From: Perkinsela sp. pyNocScin1
Taxonomy: Eukaryota > Euglenozoa > Kinetoplastea > Prokinetoplastida > Perkinselidae
Assembly (NCBI GenBank): GCA_964019655.1
Contig: CAXHTR010000004.1
Location: 496,001 to 560,000, forward strand
Reading direction: 5' to 3'
Length of the DNA: 64,000 bases
Shown: one piece after another, positions 1 to 9,139 of the stretch
Layout of the letters: every line of letters begins with the position of its first letter
Position numbering within the stretch: the stretch's first letter is position 1
The notes under the pieces: generated by a model
Told to the model about the DNA's origin: nothing
Seen by the model: only the letters and a program-made list of their open reading frames with translations
The model's database searches: none
Program-made: the position numbers and the translations under genes

Positions 1-572
1 AAAGGTTAGAAGTGTGATGAGCGGGTAATGCATGTGTATTCAAGAATGAGGGAAGAGGGAAAATTCTTAAAGTAGAAAATCAACTAAGCTTGCTTAATCA
101 CATTAATGCACTAGCAAGTGATCACCCTTTGCTCAGTCAGCAATGTAAGGAAGAAGTGCAGATGACTAGTATGACGAGGTATTTTCACTCAATTTCTTGG
201 GGTGATTACGTTTGCTTATTGAAGAAGATATACTTTTGAAAGGCATGTTCATGGGGATAACAATACCGCGAATGACCGTACTGTAGCCCATCAATATTAA
301 ATTCTAAACTCACGAAATACGGATTTTTCATTTTTGATAATCTGCAGAATTGCTTTCGTACAATCGGTGAAACAGCTGCATGCCCACTTTCGATAGCTTC
401 ACAACGTCATAGACGTCTTTTTGAATTATCAGTCTTCGATGAGTTTTTGATCAATGAAAACAGAGATGTACGCCAAAATAAGCAAGAATCGGTATATTGC
501 ACAGGCCCTTGAACATTTTCAATACTCATGCATTCAGATTTGAGACCGATTCCAAAAACCGTTTTTTGACCT
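1..572. other. Intergenic, no gene seen
   Basis: This AT-rich left edge holds no reading frame with LRR similarity on either strand and no obvious repeat. It ends at the target duplication of the MITE that follows. Confidence 0.5.
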
Positions 573-1176
573 GCCTAGCCCAGGCCTTCTCGTCGTTTTT
601 TTCGATTCACACCCCAAGAGGTGTGAGAGCACCTCAATCCCACACCCCTTAAATTGCGATGTGGAAGCTTGCCGTCACGCTCCTTCGGGACGGGATGACT
701 GTGTGCTGTCTCCATGTCTGACTCTGCTTTCTACGCAAACTGGGTTTTTGTTAGGCTATACGACCGAGAATTCTAAGCCATGATTCCTGTATATTTCTTT
801 CATTTCGCATCGTGTTGTTCTGATTACCACTGTCTCATGCTGTATGAATTAAGAATCTCTTGCTCTAAGACACCCCACGTTGCACGTTTGTCTCGCATGA
901 ATACTGAGTAAAACTTTGCTTCAGGGGAAGCTGTAATGCCGAGGCCCGAAGGGCCGAGGCGCAAAAATTTTGAAATGCGATTTTTTGGGGGCGTAAATGC
1001 CAAAGTTTCGTAGTATGAAGCTCATCTGCTCAGCAGGGAAACTCATCACATTATTATGCTTAAAGGGTGTGATAAATCCGGCCTGTCACACCCCTTAAGC
1101 ATTTTTCCCATTTTTCTGCCTTGATTTCTAACCTAAGGTTAGAATCTCACACCAAATAAGAAGGCCTGGTCTAGCC
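573..1176 (+). mobile_element. hAT-type MITE, copy 1 (588 bp plus 8-bp target duplications)
   Basis: The element spans 581-1168. It begins CAGGCCTTCT and ends AGAAGGCCTG, a perfect 10-bp terminal inverted repeat. It is flanked by 8-bp direct repeats GCCTAGCC (573-580) and GTCTAGCC (1169-1176), which differ at one base. Inside are repeats of a CACACCCC/CACCCCTTAA motif near both ends and two stable short hairpins, one around CCTTCGGGACGGG (689-702) and one around GGCCCGAAGGGCC (944-956). No transposase is encoded, so it is non-autonomous. An 8-bp duplication with CAGG-type ends is the hallmark of the hAT superfamily. It shares ends and hairpins with the copies at 5.3 and 59.4 kb but differs in most of the interior, so it is a separate subfamily. 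Confidence 0.8.
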
Positions 1177-1325
1177 CAATCATTTCGAAGTATACAGAAC
1201 CCCAAGAATTTGCACGAAATAAAAGCTACGTTTCCAAACATTGCACATTCTACGACAAACTTATACTTACTCATATTCTTATCATTATATCATTTGAATC
1301 TTATTTCGCATCGCATCGTTTTGAC

Positions 1326-2306
1326 TCACTCACCCTCCTTCTTCACCGGGCTCTCGTACACCTCTCCCTTCTCGTCCATGACAGGGATCTTCTTGTCCGC
1401 GTCCGCCGTGCCGTCGGGGTAGAGCTGCACCTTGAGGCGCAGCAGCCTCGCTATCGTCGCGCCCTCGAGCCGGTTGCTGTGGGCGTTAACCTTTTGCATC
1501 CACATCGGGACCTTCAGCACCTCGAGGCCGTGGAGCTGGTTGCCAAACACGAAGAGTGACTGCATCGAGTTCGGGAGCTTTTCGATCTTGAGCGCACCCC
1601 CAAAACGGTTGTTTGATACGTCGAGCTGTCGCAGGCCGCTGGGGAGCGCATCGAGCGCTAATTCGCCCTCAAAGGCATTGTTACATGCTCTGAGGATCTG
1701 GAGCGAGCGCTGAAGGCCTTCGAACTTCAGTGGGCCCCCGAATTCGTTGTGGGAGATGTCCACCTCGCGGAGAGCCGCTGGGAGCTTTTTGAGCGAAACA
1801 CTTCCGCTAAATTTGTTCTTCGCGATGATGAACTTGCGAAGCATCGGCGGGAGCGCCTCGAAGTCGCAGCTCCCCGAGAAATTGTTGCTGGAGATGTCAA
1901 AGTTTTGAACTTTCTCAGGGATATCGGCCAGACTGACTTCGCCAGACAGTTTGTTCGAAGAAGCGTTGAAGTGCTCGAGGTTGTGCGGGAGCGCCTCGGT
2001 GTTCAGCGTGCCCTCAACTTCATTGTTGGAAATATCGAAGGTGACGACGTGACGGGGGACGTAGTCGAGCGCGATCGTTCCTTGCAGAAAATTGTTCATG
2101 CGGATGAGAACGACGTTTTCGTGGCCGTCGCAGCTGACGCCGGCCCACTTGCGGACGTCGGTGTAGGCGTCGTCTTCCATGAAGCGCAGCTTGGTTCCGT
2201 CAGAGAGGTCTGCGACGAAGAGTTCGATGAGCGTCTGGTCGGCGAGGGTCTCTGGGTTCACGCGGCCAAAGTCGAAGGCTGAGAGCAGAATTGCTGGGGA
2301 TGGCAT
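1326..2306 (-). CDS. Secreted LRR protein, class A
   Basis: This 326-residue protein is probably secreted and soluble. It opens with a short hydrophobic leader and the motif FDFGRVNPETLADQ, followed by the cap VRKWAGVSCDG near residue 52. About nine LRRs of 21-23 residues follow (about 75-285), each with the NxFsG turn and an LP-x-x-L start. The C-terminal tag VMDEKGEVYES lies near residue 309, and no membrane anchor follows it. The ATG context is CCAAAATG and the stop is TGA. It is the last gene of the minus-strand array. What it binds is unknown; the family assignment is firm. Confidence 0.88.
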   Translation of the reverse strand: MPSPAILLSAFDFGRVNPETLADQTLIELFVADLSDGTKLRFMEDDAYTDVRKWAGVSCDGHENVVLIRMNNFLQGTIALDYVPRHVVTFDISNNEVEGTLNTEALPHNLEHFNASSNKLSGEVSLADIPEKVQNFDISSNNFSGSCDFEALPPMLRKFIIAKNKFSGSVSLKKLPAALREVDISHNEFGGPLKFEGLQRSLQILRACNNAFEGELALDALPSGLRQLDVSNNRFGGALKIEKLPNSMQSLFVFGNQLHGLEVLKVPMWMQKVNAHSNRLEGATIARLLRLKVQLYPDGTADADKKIPVMDEKGEVYESPVKKEGE

Positions 2307-2906
2307 TTTGGTCTTATTCGTAAATAGAAAAGAGAGACAAGTAGTTGATAGATTTCATCGATTTCAAATGACAGAGAAGTTCTATTCATTCAAGAAATCA
2401 ATCAAAGTTGAATCTCTTTTGATTTAGAGCGCAAAAGTCAATGGCTTTGCGCTATGAGAGTACGTTGGAACGATGGACGATTCAAATTTCAAAAAGGTTT
2501 CTTATGTAACAGCTCCCAAGAAAACCTCTGTGAAAAACATCTATTGCGTATCTCAGAGCACTTTTCGAGACCGAGACAGGTTCTTTCTTTGGAGACCTCT
2601 TTCAATGCCCGTCTTCAACTACCTGTAAGTGAAATTCACCTGCTATTCACGAAATATAAATAGGATCCCATGCGATGCTCAGGTATGAACACATAGTCAT
2701 GCTTAATATGAATATTATCTTTTCAAGTTGGATAGACTGCAAACTGTAACATATCCGCTACATTTCCCGCTTCGCTTACCACAACCAGTGCTTTTTCGAT
2801 TTCAGTACATTCTGATTTGTAGTGAAAAACAGTGAACATGCCGTAGATAAGGACCTTTGAAGTGCGCAAACATAAATTGAATAACGTCCTTGATGTATGA
2901 TAAAAA
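2307..2906. other. Intergenic, no gene seen
   Basis: About 600 bp between two LRR genes. Short open frames here show no LRR cap, repeat or tail motif, and no repeat or transposon end was recognised. Confidence 0.45.
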
Positions 2907-3806
2907 TTATTGCATATTTGATGATAAAGTGCCTTCGCTGTCGCTTTTACCCAGAGCAAAGCCTTCCACCAGCGCGCTATACCGCTCACCATTGTCATCG
3001 ACCAATGCGACCAATCTGTTCCGTTTCAATTGAACGTTTGTCGCACTCCGCCGCCCGACCACTGCGGTCCCCACGAAATCGTTGCCTTCCGCACAGACGC
3101 TGAGACATGGTGTCTCGCTCACGAGTGCAAACTCGCCTGAAAATGCGTTATCAGATATGTCAAGCATGTTCATTCGGTTCGGCAGGTTGTTCAAGCGTAT
3201 GGGCCCGTGAAACTGACACGCATTGAGGTAGAGGTTTTGGAAATCTTGGGGAAGCGACTGGAGTGAGACACTCCCGCAAAACTTGTTCTGCGAGAGCATG
3301 AGGTACTTCATCTTTGGTGGCAGAGCCATTAAGTCGCAGCTTCCCTCAAAATGGTTGTCACTTACATCGAAAGAATCGATATCTATCGGGAGTGTCAAAA
3401 AGTCTATAGAGCCGCTCAAAGCCTGACTGCGCGCTGCAAAGGACTCAAGCATTGCAGGCAGATTTGCTGCTTCCAAAGTGCCTGTTAGACGATTGTCATG
3501 CCGAAGCAGGTTCGACACACTAAAGTCTTTGATCAGTGGCGGGAGGTAGTCGAGCGTGATGGAACCGGCAGCAGCAAAGAGCGGATTTCGAGCCTTTGTG
3601 ATTTGACCTTCGTCATTGCAGGAGACCCATATCATGCTGCAAAAGTCGAGAAATTCACCTGAGCCGTAGCAAAGATGTAAGATAATTTTATCAGCGCTGT
3701 TGACCCCATCAAAGGTGAGTTCCATTCTCGCCTGGTCGGACATTAGGCTGTGGTCGAAGCGGCCAATCATGGAATCAGCTGATTGGATGAGGATAGTTCC
3801 TAGCAT
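2907..3806 (-). CDS. Secreted LRR protein, class A
   Basis: The protein has 299 residues. A leader (MLGTILIQSADS) leads into IGRFDHSLMSDQ and the helical segment ARMELTFDG. The cap is unusual: CSMIWVSCNDEGQ keeps both cysteines and the tryptophan but has an insertion between cysteine and tryptophan. Seven or eight LRRs follow (about 85-250), with one gap where the third repeat is degenerate. The tail LVDDNGERYSA near residue 268 is the usual family tag, extended here by about 25 acidic and polar residues. It is a tandem paralogue of its neighbours. Confidence 0.87.
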   Translation of the reverse strand: MLGTILIQSADSMIGRFDHSLMSDQARMELTFDGVNSADKIILHLCYGSGEFLDFCSMIWVSCNDEGQITKARNPLFAAAGSITLDYLPPLIKDFSVSNLLRHDNRLTGTLEAANLPAMLESFAARSQALSGSIDFLTLPIDIDSFDVSDNHFEGSCDLMALPPKMKYLMLSQNKFCGSVSLQSLPQDFQNLYLNACQFHGPIRLNNLPNRMNMLDISDNAFSGEFALVSETPCLSVCAEGNDFVGTAVVGRRSATNVQLKRNRLVALVDDNGERYSALVEGFALGKSDSEGTLSSNMQ

Positions 3807-3924
3807 AGGTATTCGTAGGTTGAAATCAGGACTCTATAGAAATAAGTTGTATCTGAAAAACAGGCCACATACAAAAAGATACTCGGACTGATGACATCAA
3901 AATTTCGACTTTTTTTTGGATTCA

Positions 3925-4393
3925 CCCAAACGCTTCAGCCGAGACGCGAATCGATTGGACCCACTTCCTGCAGTTGATTCTCCTGCCGTTACTATCCACA
4001 AAGCCTTCGATGCTTTTTCAAGCCTGCATGTGAAAGAATCCCTTCCGTCGGCCCAGGGACCACTTCAGCATCAAAGGCATTTGCCGATAAGTCGCATTTC
4101 AAAGGCTTTCAGACATAGTTTTGAGCTCGTTGCGACCGCAGCGGCAATTGTCGTGCAGATCAAGGGCCATGCTTGTCCTCGAGCCGTAAGTGGATGCTCT
4201 GCTTGATTCAGGCGACGATACCCTCTATCTTCGTCTGCTGCGACATGGTGAAGTAGTCGAAGTGGCCGAGGGACGGGAATCTGTGTGAAAGAGAATAGTC
4301 AGCATTCAGTGTAAATTTGAAGGAAATTAATTTTTTAAAGAGAATAGACGCAGGCTCTCTACTTGAAATCTTGCCAATAAATCTCGAATACAC
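3925..4393 (-). pseudogene. LRR gene remnant: head and tail with most repeats deleted
   Basis: Reading on the minus strand from about 4,310, the leader and cap region is still visible as PSLGHFDYFTMSQQTKIEGIV, which stops at a TGA at 4208. Further downstream, in other frames, a single repeat survives (CDLSANAF near 4,070) and then a family tail (IEGFVDSNGRRI near 4,000). The cap and nearly all repeats are missing and several frame changes separate the pieces. This is a decayed, internally deleted member rather than a short functional gene. The boundaries are approximate. Confidence 0.65.
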
Positions 4394-4411
4394 CTCGATA
4401 TCTTTTGAATA

Positions 4412-5305
4412 TCAAAACAAATCTATTTCTAAGTTCCGATCAATTGGGATTTCCCTCTGGCCAACGATCGCCCCCTCCCACACATGCTTGTTGCCTTTCG
4501 CATCAACCACTTCTTTCATATCGTTGCAGATGAAAAGAAAACGCATTATCCCGCTTGCCTCTGGAAGCACCGCTGTCCCACTCAGCCGGTTTTGACTGAC
4601 GCGAATCTCGAGGAGGTGCGGCGGTACCTCGAGCAGCCGAAAGTCTCCTGTGAACAGATTGGAGCTCAGGTCGAGCGCAATCATTGCTTGTGGCAGCTTT
4701 TCGATATGAATTTCCCCAGTGAGCCTGTTGTCCTGCAAAAATAGCTGCGCCAGCATCTCTGGGAGATTCGCAAAGGATAATCCTCCACTAAACTCGTTCC
4801 GACGTGCGTCGAATTTAATGATTGAGTCGGGTAAATCCGATAATACGACACTTCCGCAGAACTCATTTCTGCCGATCGAAATTTCCGCGAGCCCTCGCGG
4901 GAATGTGGCAAAGTTCAGCTCACCTTTGAGCTGATTGAAAGATATGTCGAATCCGGTAAGATTTGGCGGGAGGTGCGATGTCTCGAGGGTACCGTGGAGG
5001 TCGCAATTCGTGACGCAAAAATCTTCAACGAGTGGTGGGATACATTCGAAAGGAAATTGTCTGTCTTCAAACATGATGTACCGGAGCGTCACGTCAACAA
5101 CGCGATCATCTCTTAACTGCACATCAATTTGATATGGAACATTCCAGTCGCGCACATCTTTGATATCACCGTTGGCATCAAGGAACTTTCGCTTGACGCT
5201 CGTCAGTCCATCGATGAGCATTTCCATTCGCGTTTGGTCAGAGAAGCAGCTCGGGTCGGCGCGGCCAAGGGACGGGTCAGCTGCAGAAATGAGAGTGGTG
5301 AGCAT
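4412..5305 (-). CDS. Secreted LRR protein, MITE inserted just before the start
   Basis: The 297-residue protein starts at an ATG at 5303-5305 with leader MLTTLISAA, a likely cleavage before DPSLGRADP, and the segment SDQTRMEMLIDG. The cap region VRDWNVPYQID has lost both cysteines. Seven or eight LRRs follow, and the tail VVDAKGNKHVWEG is clear. A longer frame reaches an ATG at 5401, but those 32 extra residues come from the MITE that begins at 5318. Paralogue alignment makes 5305 the ancestral start. Only four bases separate the start codon from the MITE target duplication, so the native 5' leader is displaced by about 800 bp. Confidence 0.85.
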   Translation of the reverse strand: MLTTLISAADPSLGRADPSCFSDQTRMEMLIDGLTSVKRKFLDANGDIKDVRDWNVPYQIDVQLRDDRVVDVTLRYIMFEDRQFPFECIPPLVEDFCVTNCDLHGTLETSHLPPNLTGFDISFNQLKGELNFATFPRGLAEISIGRNEFCGSVVLSDLPDSIIKFDARRNEFSGGLSFANLPEMLAQLFLQDNRLTGEIHIEKLPQAMIALDLSSNLFTGDFRLLEVPPHLLEIRVSQNRLSGTAVLPEASGIMRFLFICNDMKEVVDAKGNKHVWEGAIVGQREIPIDRNLEIDLF

Positions 5306-5309
5306 AGCG

Positions 5310-6126
5310 ATGTAGAGCAGGGGTTCTGCGGTCAATATCCGGTTTCCTACACCACGTGCAGGAAGCCATTTCGATTTCCTACACCACGTGCAGGAAGCCA
5401 TTTCGATTTCCTACACCACTTTTCACAAGGAAAGGCGCATGCAAAAATTTGCCGTCGCGCCCCTTCGGGACGGGACGGCAACGGCCCTGCTTTTCAAGCA
5501 GGGCCACTATAAGAGCATTACAGTGCAAAAGAAAGTGTGTTTGTTGCTATTTTTGAACTTTCATTTCAACTTGAGCAAATAAGATTCATTTTCCAAAGCT
5601 TCTCAGTGTTCATAACATCATTCGTGGGTGACAACAATCTTAAATTCGCCAGACAGCAGGATGTACTATTTCATAAGAAAACATTGTGATAGCAAAATGC
5701 ATGAAAGCTTGAATGTGTGAGAAAGCATTTTCCGAACATAATATCTAACTTTTTGAGCTTGTGCTTCGATTCTGACTTTATTTAACGTGTACAATGAAAG
5801 ACTGGTATTCGATATTGGTAAGTTGTCCACGACGCATAATTCTTAGCAAACTACACCATGAAATGAAATGCCGAGGCCCGAAGGGCCGAGACGCCGAAAT
5901 TTTGAAGCTCGAAATTGCAAGGTTTGAAAAGACTTTTTTGTATATTTCTCTGTGAAAGTTAATCCATAGTTGGCGGTCACCTAATCCTACACCGGCTCCT
6001 GCTGGTGTAGGAAAAATGGACTAAAAATTTCATTTTCCTACACCACTCCGTAATCGCCTTAATTTTCCCCTATTTTTCCTACACCGTCCTACACTTCCTA
6101 CACTTTTAAGAAGGCCTGATGTAGAG
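5310..6126 (+). mobile_element. hAT-type MITE, copy 2 (801 bp plus 8-bp target duplications)
   Basis: The element spans 5318-6118 between perfect direct repeats ATGTAGAG (5310-5317 and 6119-6126). Its ends are CAGGGGTTCT and AGAAGGCCTG, an imperfect 10-bp inverted repeat. Both subterminal regions carry many copies of CCTACACC or its complement, the kind of array hAT transposases bind. It contains a roughly 34-bp tandem duplication near 5,345-5,412, hairpins around CCCTTCGGG (5460-5468) and GGCCCGAAGGGCC (5875-5887), and a CCTACACC/GGTGTAGG stem near 5,987-6,012. No transposase is encoded. It is nearly identical, inverted, to the copy at 59.4 kb. Confidence 0.87.
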
Positions 6127-6340
6127 TGCTTAAAATATTAGACAGGAGAAATTCGGAAGGAGTAAAATTAAAATGAATGGGAAAAAGTGCTTCTTTAATA
6201 GGCCTCATTCTTCGGCCTCACCTTGAAAATTGGCTATTAATGAAATCCATCGGTGGGAATGGTTTTCTGAGGCCAGTGGTGAGATCCCGCTGCGCATAGA
6301 TCGGACTTGCCCCTGGAAGGCTCCGGAAAGAAAAACCTTT

Positions 6341-6890
6341 TCAAAGTATTTCCGAGTCTATGCTTTGCTCCTCAGAGACGCTCTCATGCGTAATCGAGTC
6401 AGCCCGTATGTGTACATTCCCATTTTCATCGACTGCCGAATATATGTTGTTTCTTAACAAGCTGACAATGCATCAGTGATTGGGCCTTCATTATAACTGC
6501 TCTTCCACTGAGAGGAGATCAATCAGATCACGTGGAAAAGCCAATGTATCCAATGTACCTTGAAGAGTGCAAAGTGTCCCACTGAAGAGAGTGACGAGCG
6601 TTGGAATGTACTCGAATGGAAACTGCGTGATGCCGCACTGACCGTGCTGAAATATTACTGCGACGATACGAGCCCCAAAAAGGCACATTCCTGAATGATA
6701 TGTCATTTGCCAATGGCGTAAGTTTTTGAACTCACCATTCTCGTCTTGACGGCTTTTCTTGATCTTGTCGTTCCCATCTTTAAGCATTCATGCGTGTTTG
6801 ATCTAAAAATCACCCAAATCGACGCTGCCGATAGAAGGATCCAGAGTGAAAGTGAGAAGGACCATTGTCAGAGTATCAGGGATAGATACA
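6341..6890 (-). pseudogene. LRR gene remnant: cap and tail only
   Basis: On the minus strand near 6,840 the leader and motif LDPSIGSVDLGDF are recognisable, then a TAG stop interrupts the frame. A frame from 6787 down to 6491 encodes the cap region (LRHWQMTYHSG) and the first two repeats (FPFEYIPTLV, LQGTLDTLAFPRDL) and then terminates. Beyond it, near 6,430, a family tail appears (SAVDENGNVHI) and ends at TGA 6341. All central repeats are missing. The cap lacks cysteines, as in its neighbours at 4.4 and 7.0 kb, so it belongs to that subfamily. Confidence 0.72.
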
Positions 6891-7014
6891 CAGATTTCAC
6901 AAAGCGAAAGCGAAGTTCATTGCCAAAGTTCACGCTGACTCATACTTTTCTCATAAAATGTTCCTCCGATATAGAATAAAGTGAATTAGCTGCCCCTTGG
7001 TCCAGCTTTAAGGG

Positions 7015-7875
7015 TTACGGTTTGTTTCGCACTATCCAATCCTGCCAAACAAACGTTTGACCATTCGCATCGACAACGCTTTCTATGCTGAACTTTCTAT
7101 GCGAAAGCGTAAAAGGTATCGGCACAGCCTCAGCAATAACTGCTGTGCTATTCAGTGGATTTCCCATGATACGGTTTTCCTTCAAGCAGCGAGGTACCAC
7201 CTCAATCCGAAAATCGCCTTCGAATGCATTGAAGCTCAGATCAATAGTCTGCAAAGCCTGCGGTAGCTTCTCAATAACGATTGCCCCAGTGAGCGAATTC
7301 TCTTGCAAGCGCAGACTAACAAGTGTCTCTGGCATATTTTTGAGAGATAAATCCCCGCAGAATCGGTTCTGACCCGCAATGAATTCTTGAAGCGATGGAG
7401 GTAAATCGTATAGAGCCAAACTCCCACAGAAAGCATTTCCATTAATACGAATTTCCACTATTTTGCGCGGGAACGATGCTAAATTTACCTCTCCAAAGAG
7501 ACTATTTTTCGAGACGCTTAAGACGATGAGCTTCGGTGGGAGAGCTGCTGTGTCCATACTTCCAAAGAGATTGCTCTCTGTCACACAGAATTTTTCTACA
7601 AGCTGTGGAATGCATTCGAATGGATATTGCACCTCATAGTATACGCAGAGCCGGAGGTTAACCCCCACCACGCGCTCATCCCGTGTTTGTATGTATGCTT
7701 GGAATGGAATATGCCATTTTTTTATATCCTTATATTCACCGTTCTCATCTTGAAACTTTTGCTTCATGCGTGCAATTCCATCAAAAAGCAGTTCCATTCG
7801 TGTCTGGTCGGATAAAGAATCAAGGTTGGCGCGGCCGAGGGACGGGTCCAGAGTCAAAATGAGACGCAAGAGCAT
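7015..7875 (-). CDS. Secreted LRR protein, cysteine-less cap subfamily
   Basis: The protein has 286 residues from the ATG at 7875 (leader MLLRLILTL, then DPSLGRANLDSLSDQ). An in-frame ATG at 7923 would add 16 residues and cannot be excluded. The cap IKKWHIPFQAYIQTRDERVVG keeps the tryptophan but no cysteine. About seven LRRs run from residue 75 to 250, and the tail is VVDANGQTFVWQD. It is close to the gene at 4.4 kb, sharing the PFECIPxLVExFCV segment, so the two derive from a recent duplication. Confidence 0.87.
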   Translation of the reverse strand: MLLRLILTLDPSLGRANLDSLSDQTRMELLFDGIARMKQKFQDENGEYKDIKKWHIPFQAYIQTRDERVVGVNLRLCVYYEVQYPFECIPQLVEKFCVTESNLFGSMDTAALPPKLIVLSVSKNSLFGEVNLASFPRKIVEIRINGNAFCGSLALYDLPPSLQEFIAGQNRFCGDLSLKNMPETLVSLRLQENSLTGAIVIEKLPQALQTIDLSFNAFEGDFRIEVVPRCLKENRIMGNPLNSTAVIAEAVPIPFTLSHRKFSIESVVDANGQTFVWQDWIVRNKP

Positions 7876-8004
7876 TATAAAGTAAGATAGACGTAGAAAG
7901 ATGATGGATATGGAACAAGGCATTTATGAACTTTGAGGGCATTGACATAAACTTGAGGTATTGTGCACATTTCAGGCCCAAACCTACATAAAGCATCTAT
8001 CTTC

Positions 8005-8856
8005 TCATAATCCATTCGCCGTTATCACTCCTTCCCAAGAATGTGTGTTACCACTTTCATCGACGACTTTTTGAATGCAGCTATGTAACAGCTTGAACGT
8101 CATTTCTGCACTCGACTCGCGAAAAATTGCTCTTCCACTCATCGGATTTGCTCCTATGTATATTGATCGCAGATACGGGGGCACGTCGAGAAGCTTAAAG
8201 TCCCCTGAGAACGCATTGACGCTCATGTTGAGTGTGCGCATCGGTCTCGGCAGCCTGTTGATGCTGATAGGCCCTGTAAAACCGTTCTGCTGCATGTTCA
8301 AGTATTCCAAATTTTTCGGCAAATTGTTGAGCGACACTTCCCCAGTAAATCGATTCCCCTTCACATCAATTTTTTTGAGTGTCTCGGTCAAATCATCGAG
8401 CGAGCAGCTTCCGCTAAAAGCGTTATAGGTGAGACAAATTTGCTGCAGCTTGCGAGGGAAATTTGCAAAGTTTATTTCACCAAAGAGTCTGTTCAAGGTG
8501 ACATCAAAAGTGATGAGATCTGGCGGAAGATACGATGCGCTGAGCGTTCCATGGATTTGACACTCTTTCACAACAAAATCTTCGACGAGCGCCGGAATGT
8601 AATCGAAGGGGAACTGAACGGCTTTAAATGGTAATTTCATAAGTTTGATTCTGGTCACACGATCGTTCTCACAGCTAATCTCTGATCGATACGAGTTGTC
8701 CCACTTGCACACATCCTCGAGATCACCGTTAGAGTCTTGAAACCTGGCTTTATCTCTTCCCATTCCGTCGAAAAGTATGTCCACAAGAATCTGATCGGAG
8801 AGCGAGCTGGGATCAGCACGGCCAAGCGCAGGGTCGATGAGAAGTACGAGCAGCAT
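8005..8856 (-). CDS. Secreted LRR protein, class A
   Basis: The protein has 283 residues. The leader is very short (MLLVLLI) before DPALGRADPSSLSDQ. The cap VCKWDNSYRSEISCEND keeps two cysteines at unusual spacing. LRRs run from about residue 72 to 250, then a repeat-free stretch and the tail VVDESGNTHSWEG. The ATG lies in the recurrent context CTTCAAAATG. It groups with the genes at 4.4, 7.0, 16.0 and 21.7 kb through the FPFDYIPALVEDF segment. Confidence 0.88.
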   Translation of the reverse strand: MLLVLLIDPALGRADPSSLSDQILVDILFDGMGRDKARFQDSNGDLEDVCKWDNSYRSEISCENDRVTRIKLMKLPFKAVQFPFDYIPALVEDFVVKECQIHGTLSASYLPPDLITFDVTLNRLFGEINFANFPRKLQQICLTYNAFSGSCSLDDLTETLKKIDVKGNRFTGEVSLNNLPKNLEYLNMQQNGFTGPISINRLPRPMRTLNMSVNAFSGDFKLLDVPPYLRSIYIGANPMSGRAIFRESSAEMTFKLLHSCIQKVVDESGNTHSWEGVITANGL

Positions 8857-9139
8857 TTTGAAGTAAACGAAAAGGGTTTTGAAATAAATTTGATGTTTTT
8901 ATGCAAGGCTTATGCCATATCGAACTTTTTCGGAGTCCTCAACCCCTTTAGGTCGATCTTTCGAGATTTGTAAACCTAAGAGTCTAGTCACGTATCGAAC
9001 CCTAAGCCGAAAAATTACAGGTAGCAGAAAACTCCCAAAGCTTGAAGAGCTCTCTCGCTTGTGAATTATAGGATTTTATATCCGAAACAGTAGAATAGGT
9101 CTCAAAGCGTACTAATTTGCAATACGCAATAAGTCTCCT

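Noticed and set aside
1749-2282. Long open frames on the plus strand opposite minus-strand LRR genes (also 15,247-15,501 and 41,607-41,993, and many shorter ones)
   Set aside because: They are shadows produced by the repeat codon pattern of the LRR genes. They have no family motif, and their minus-strand partners carry leader, cap, repeats and tail.
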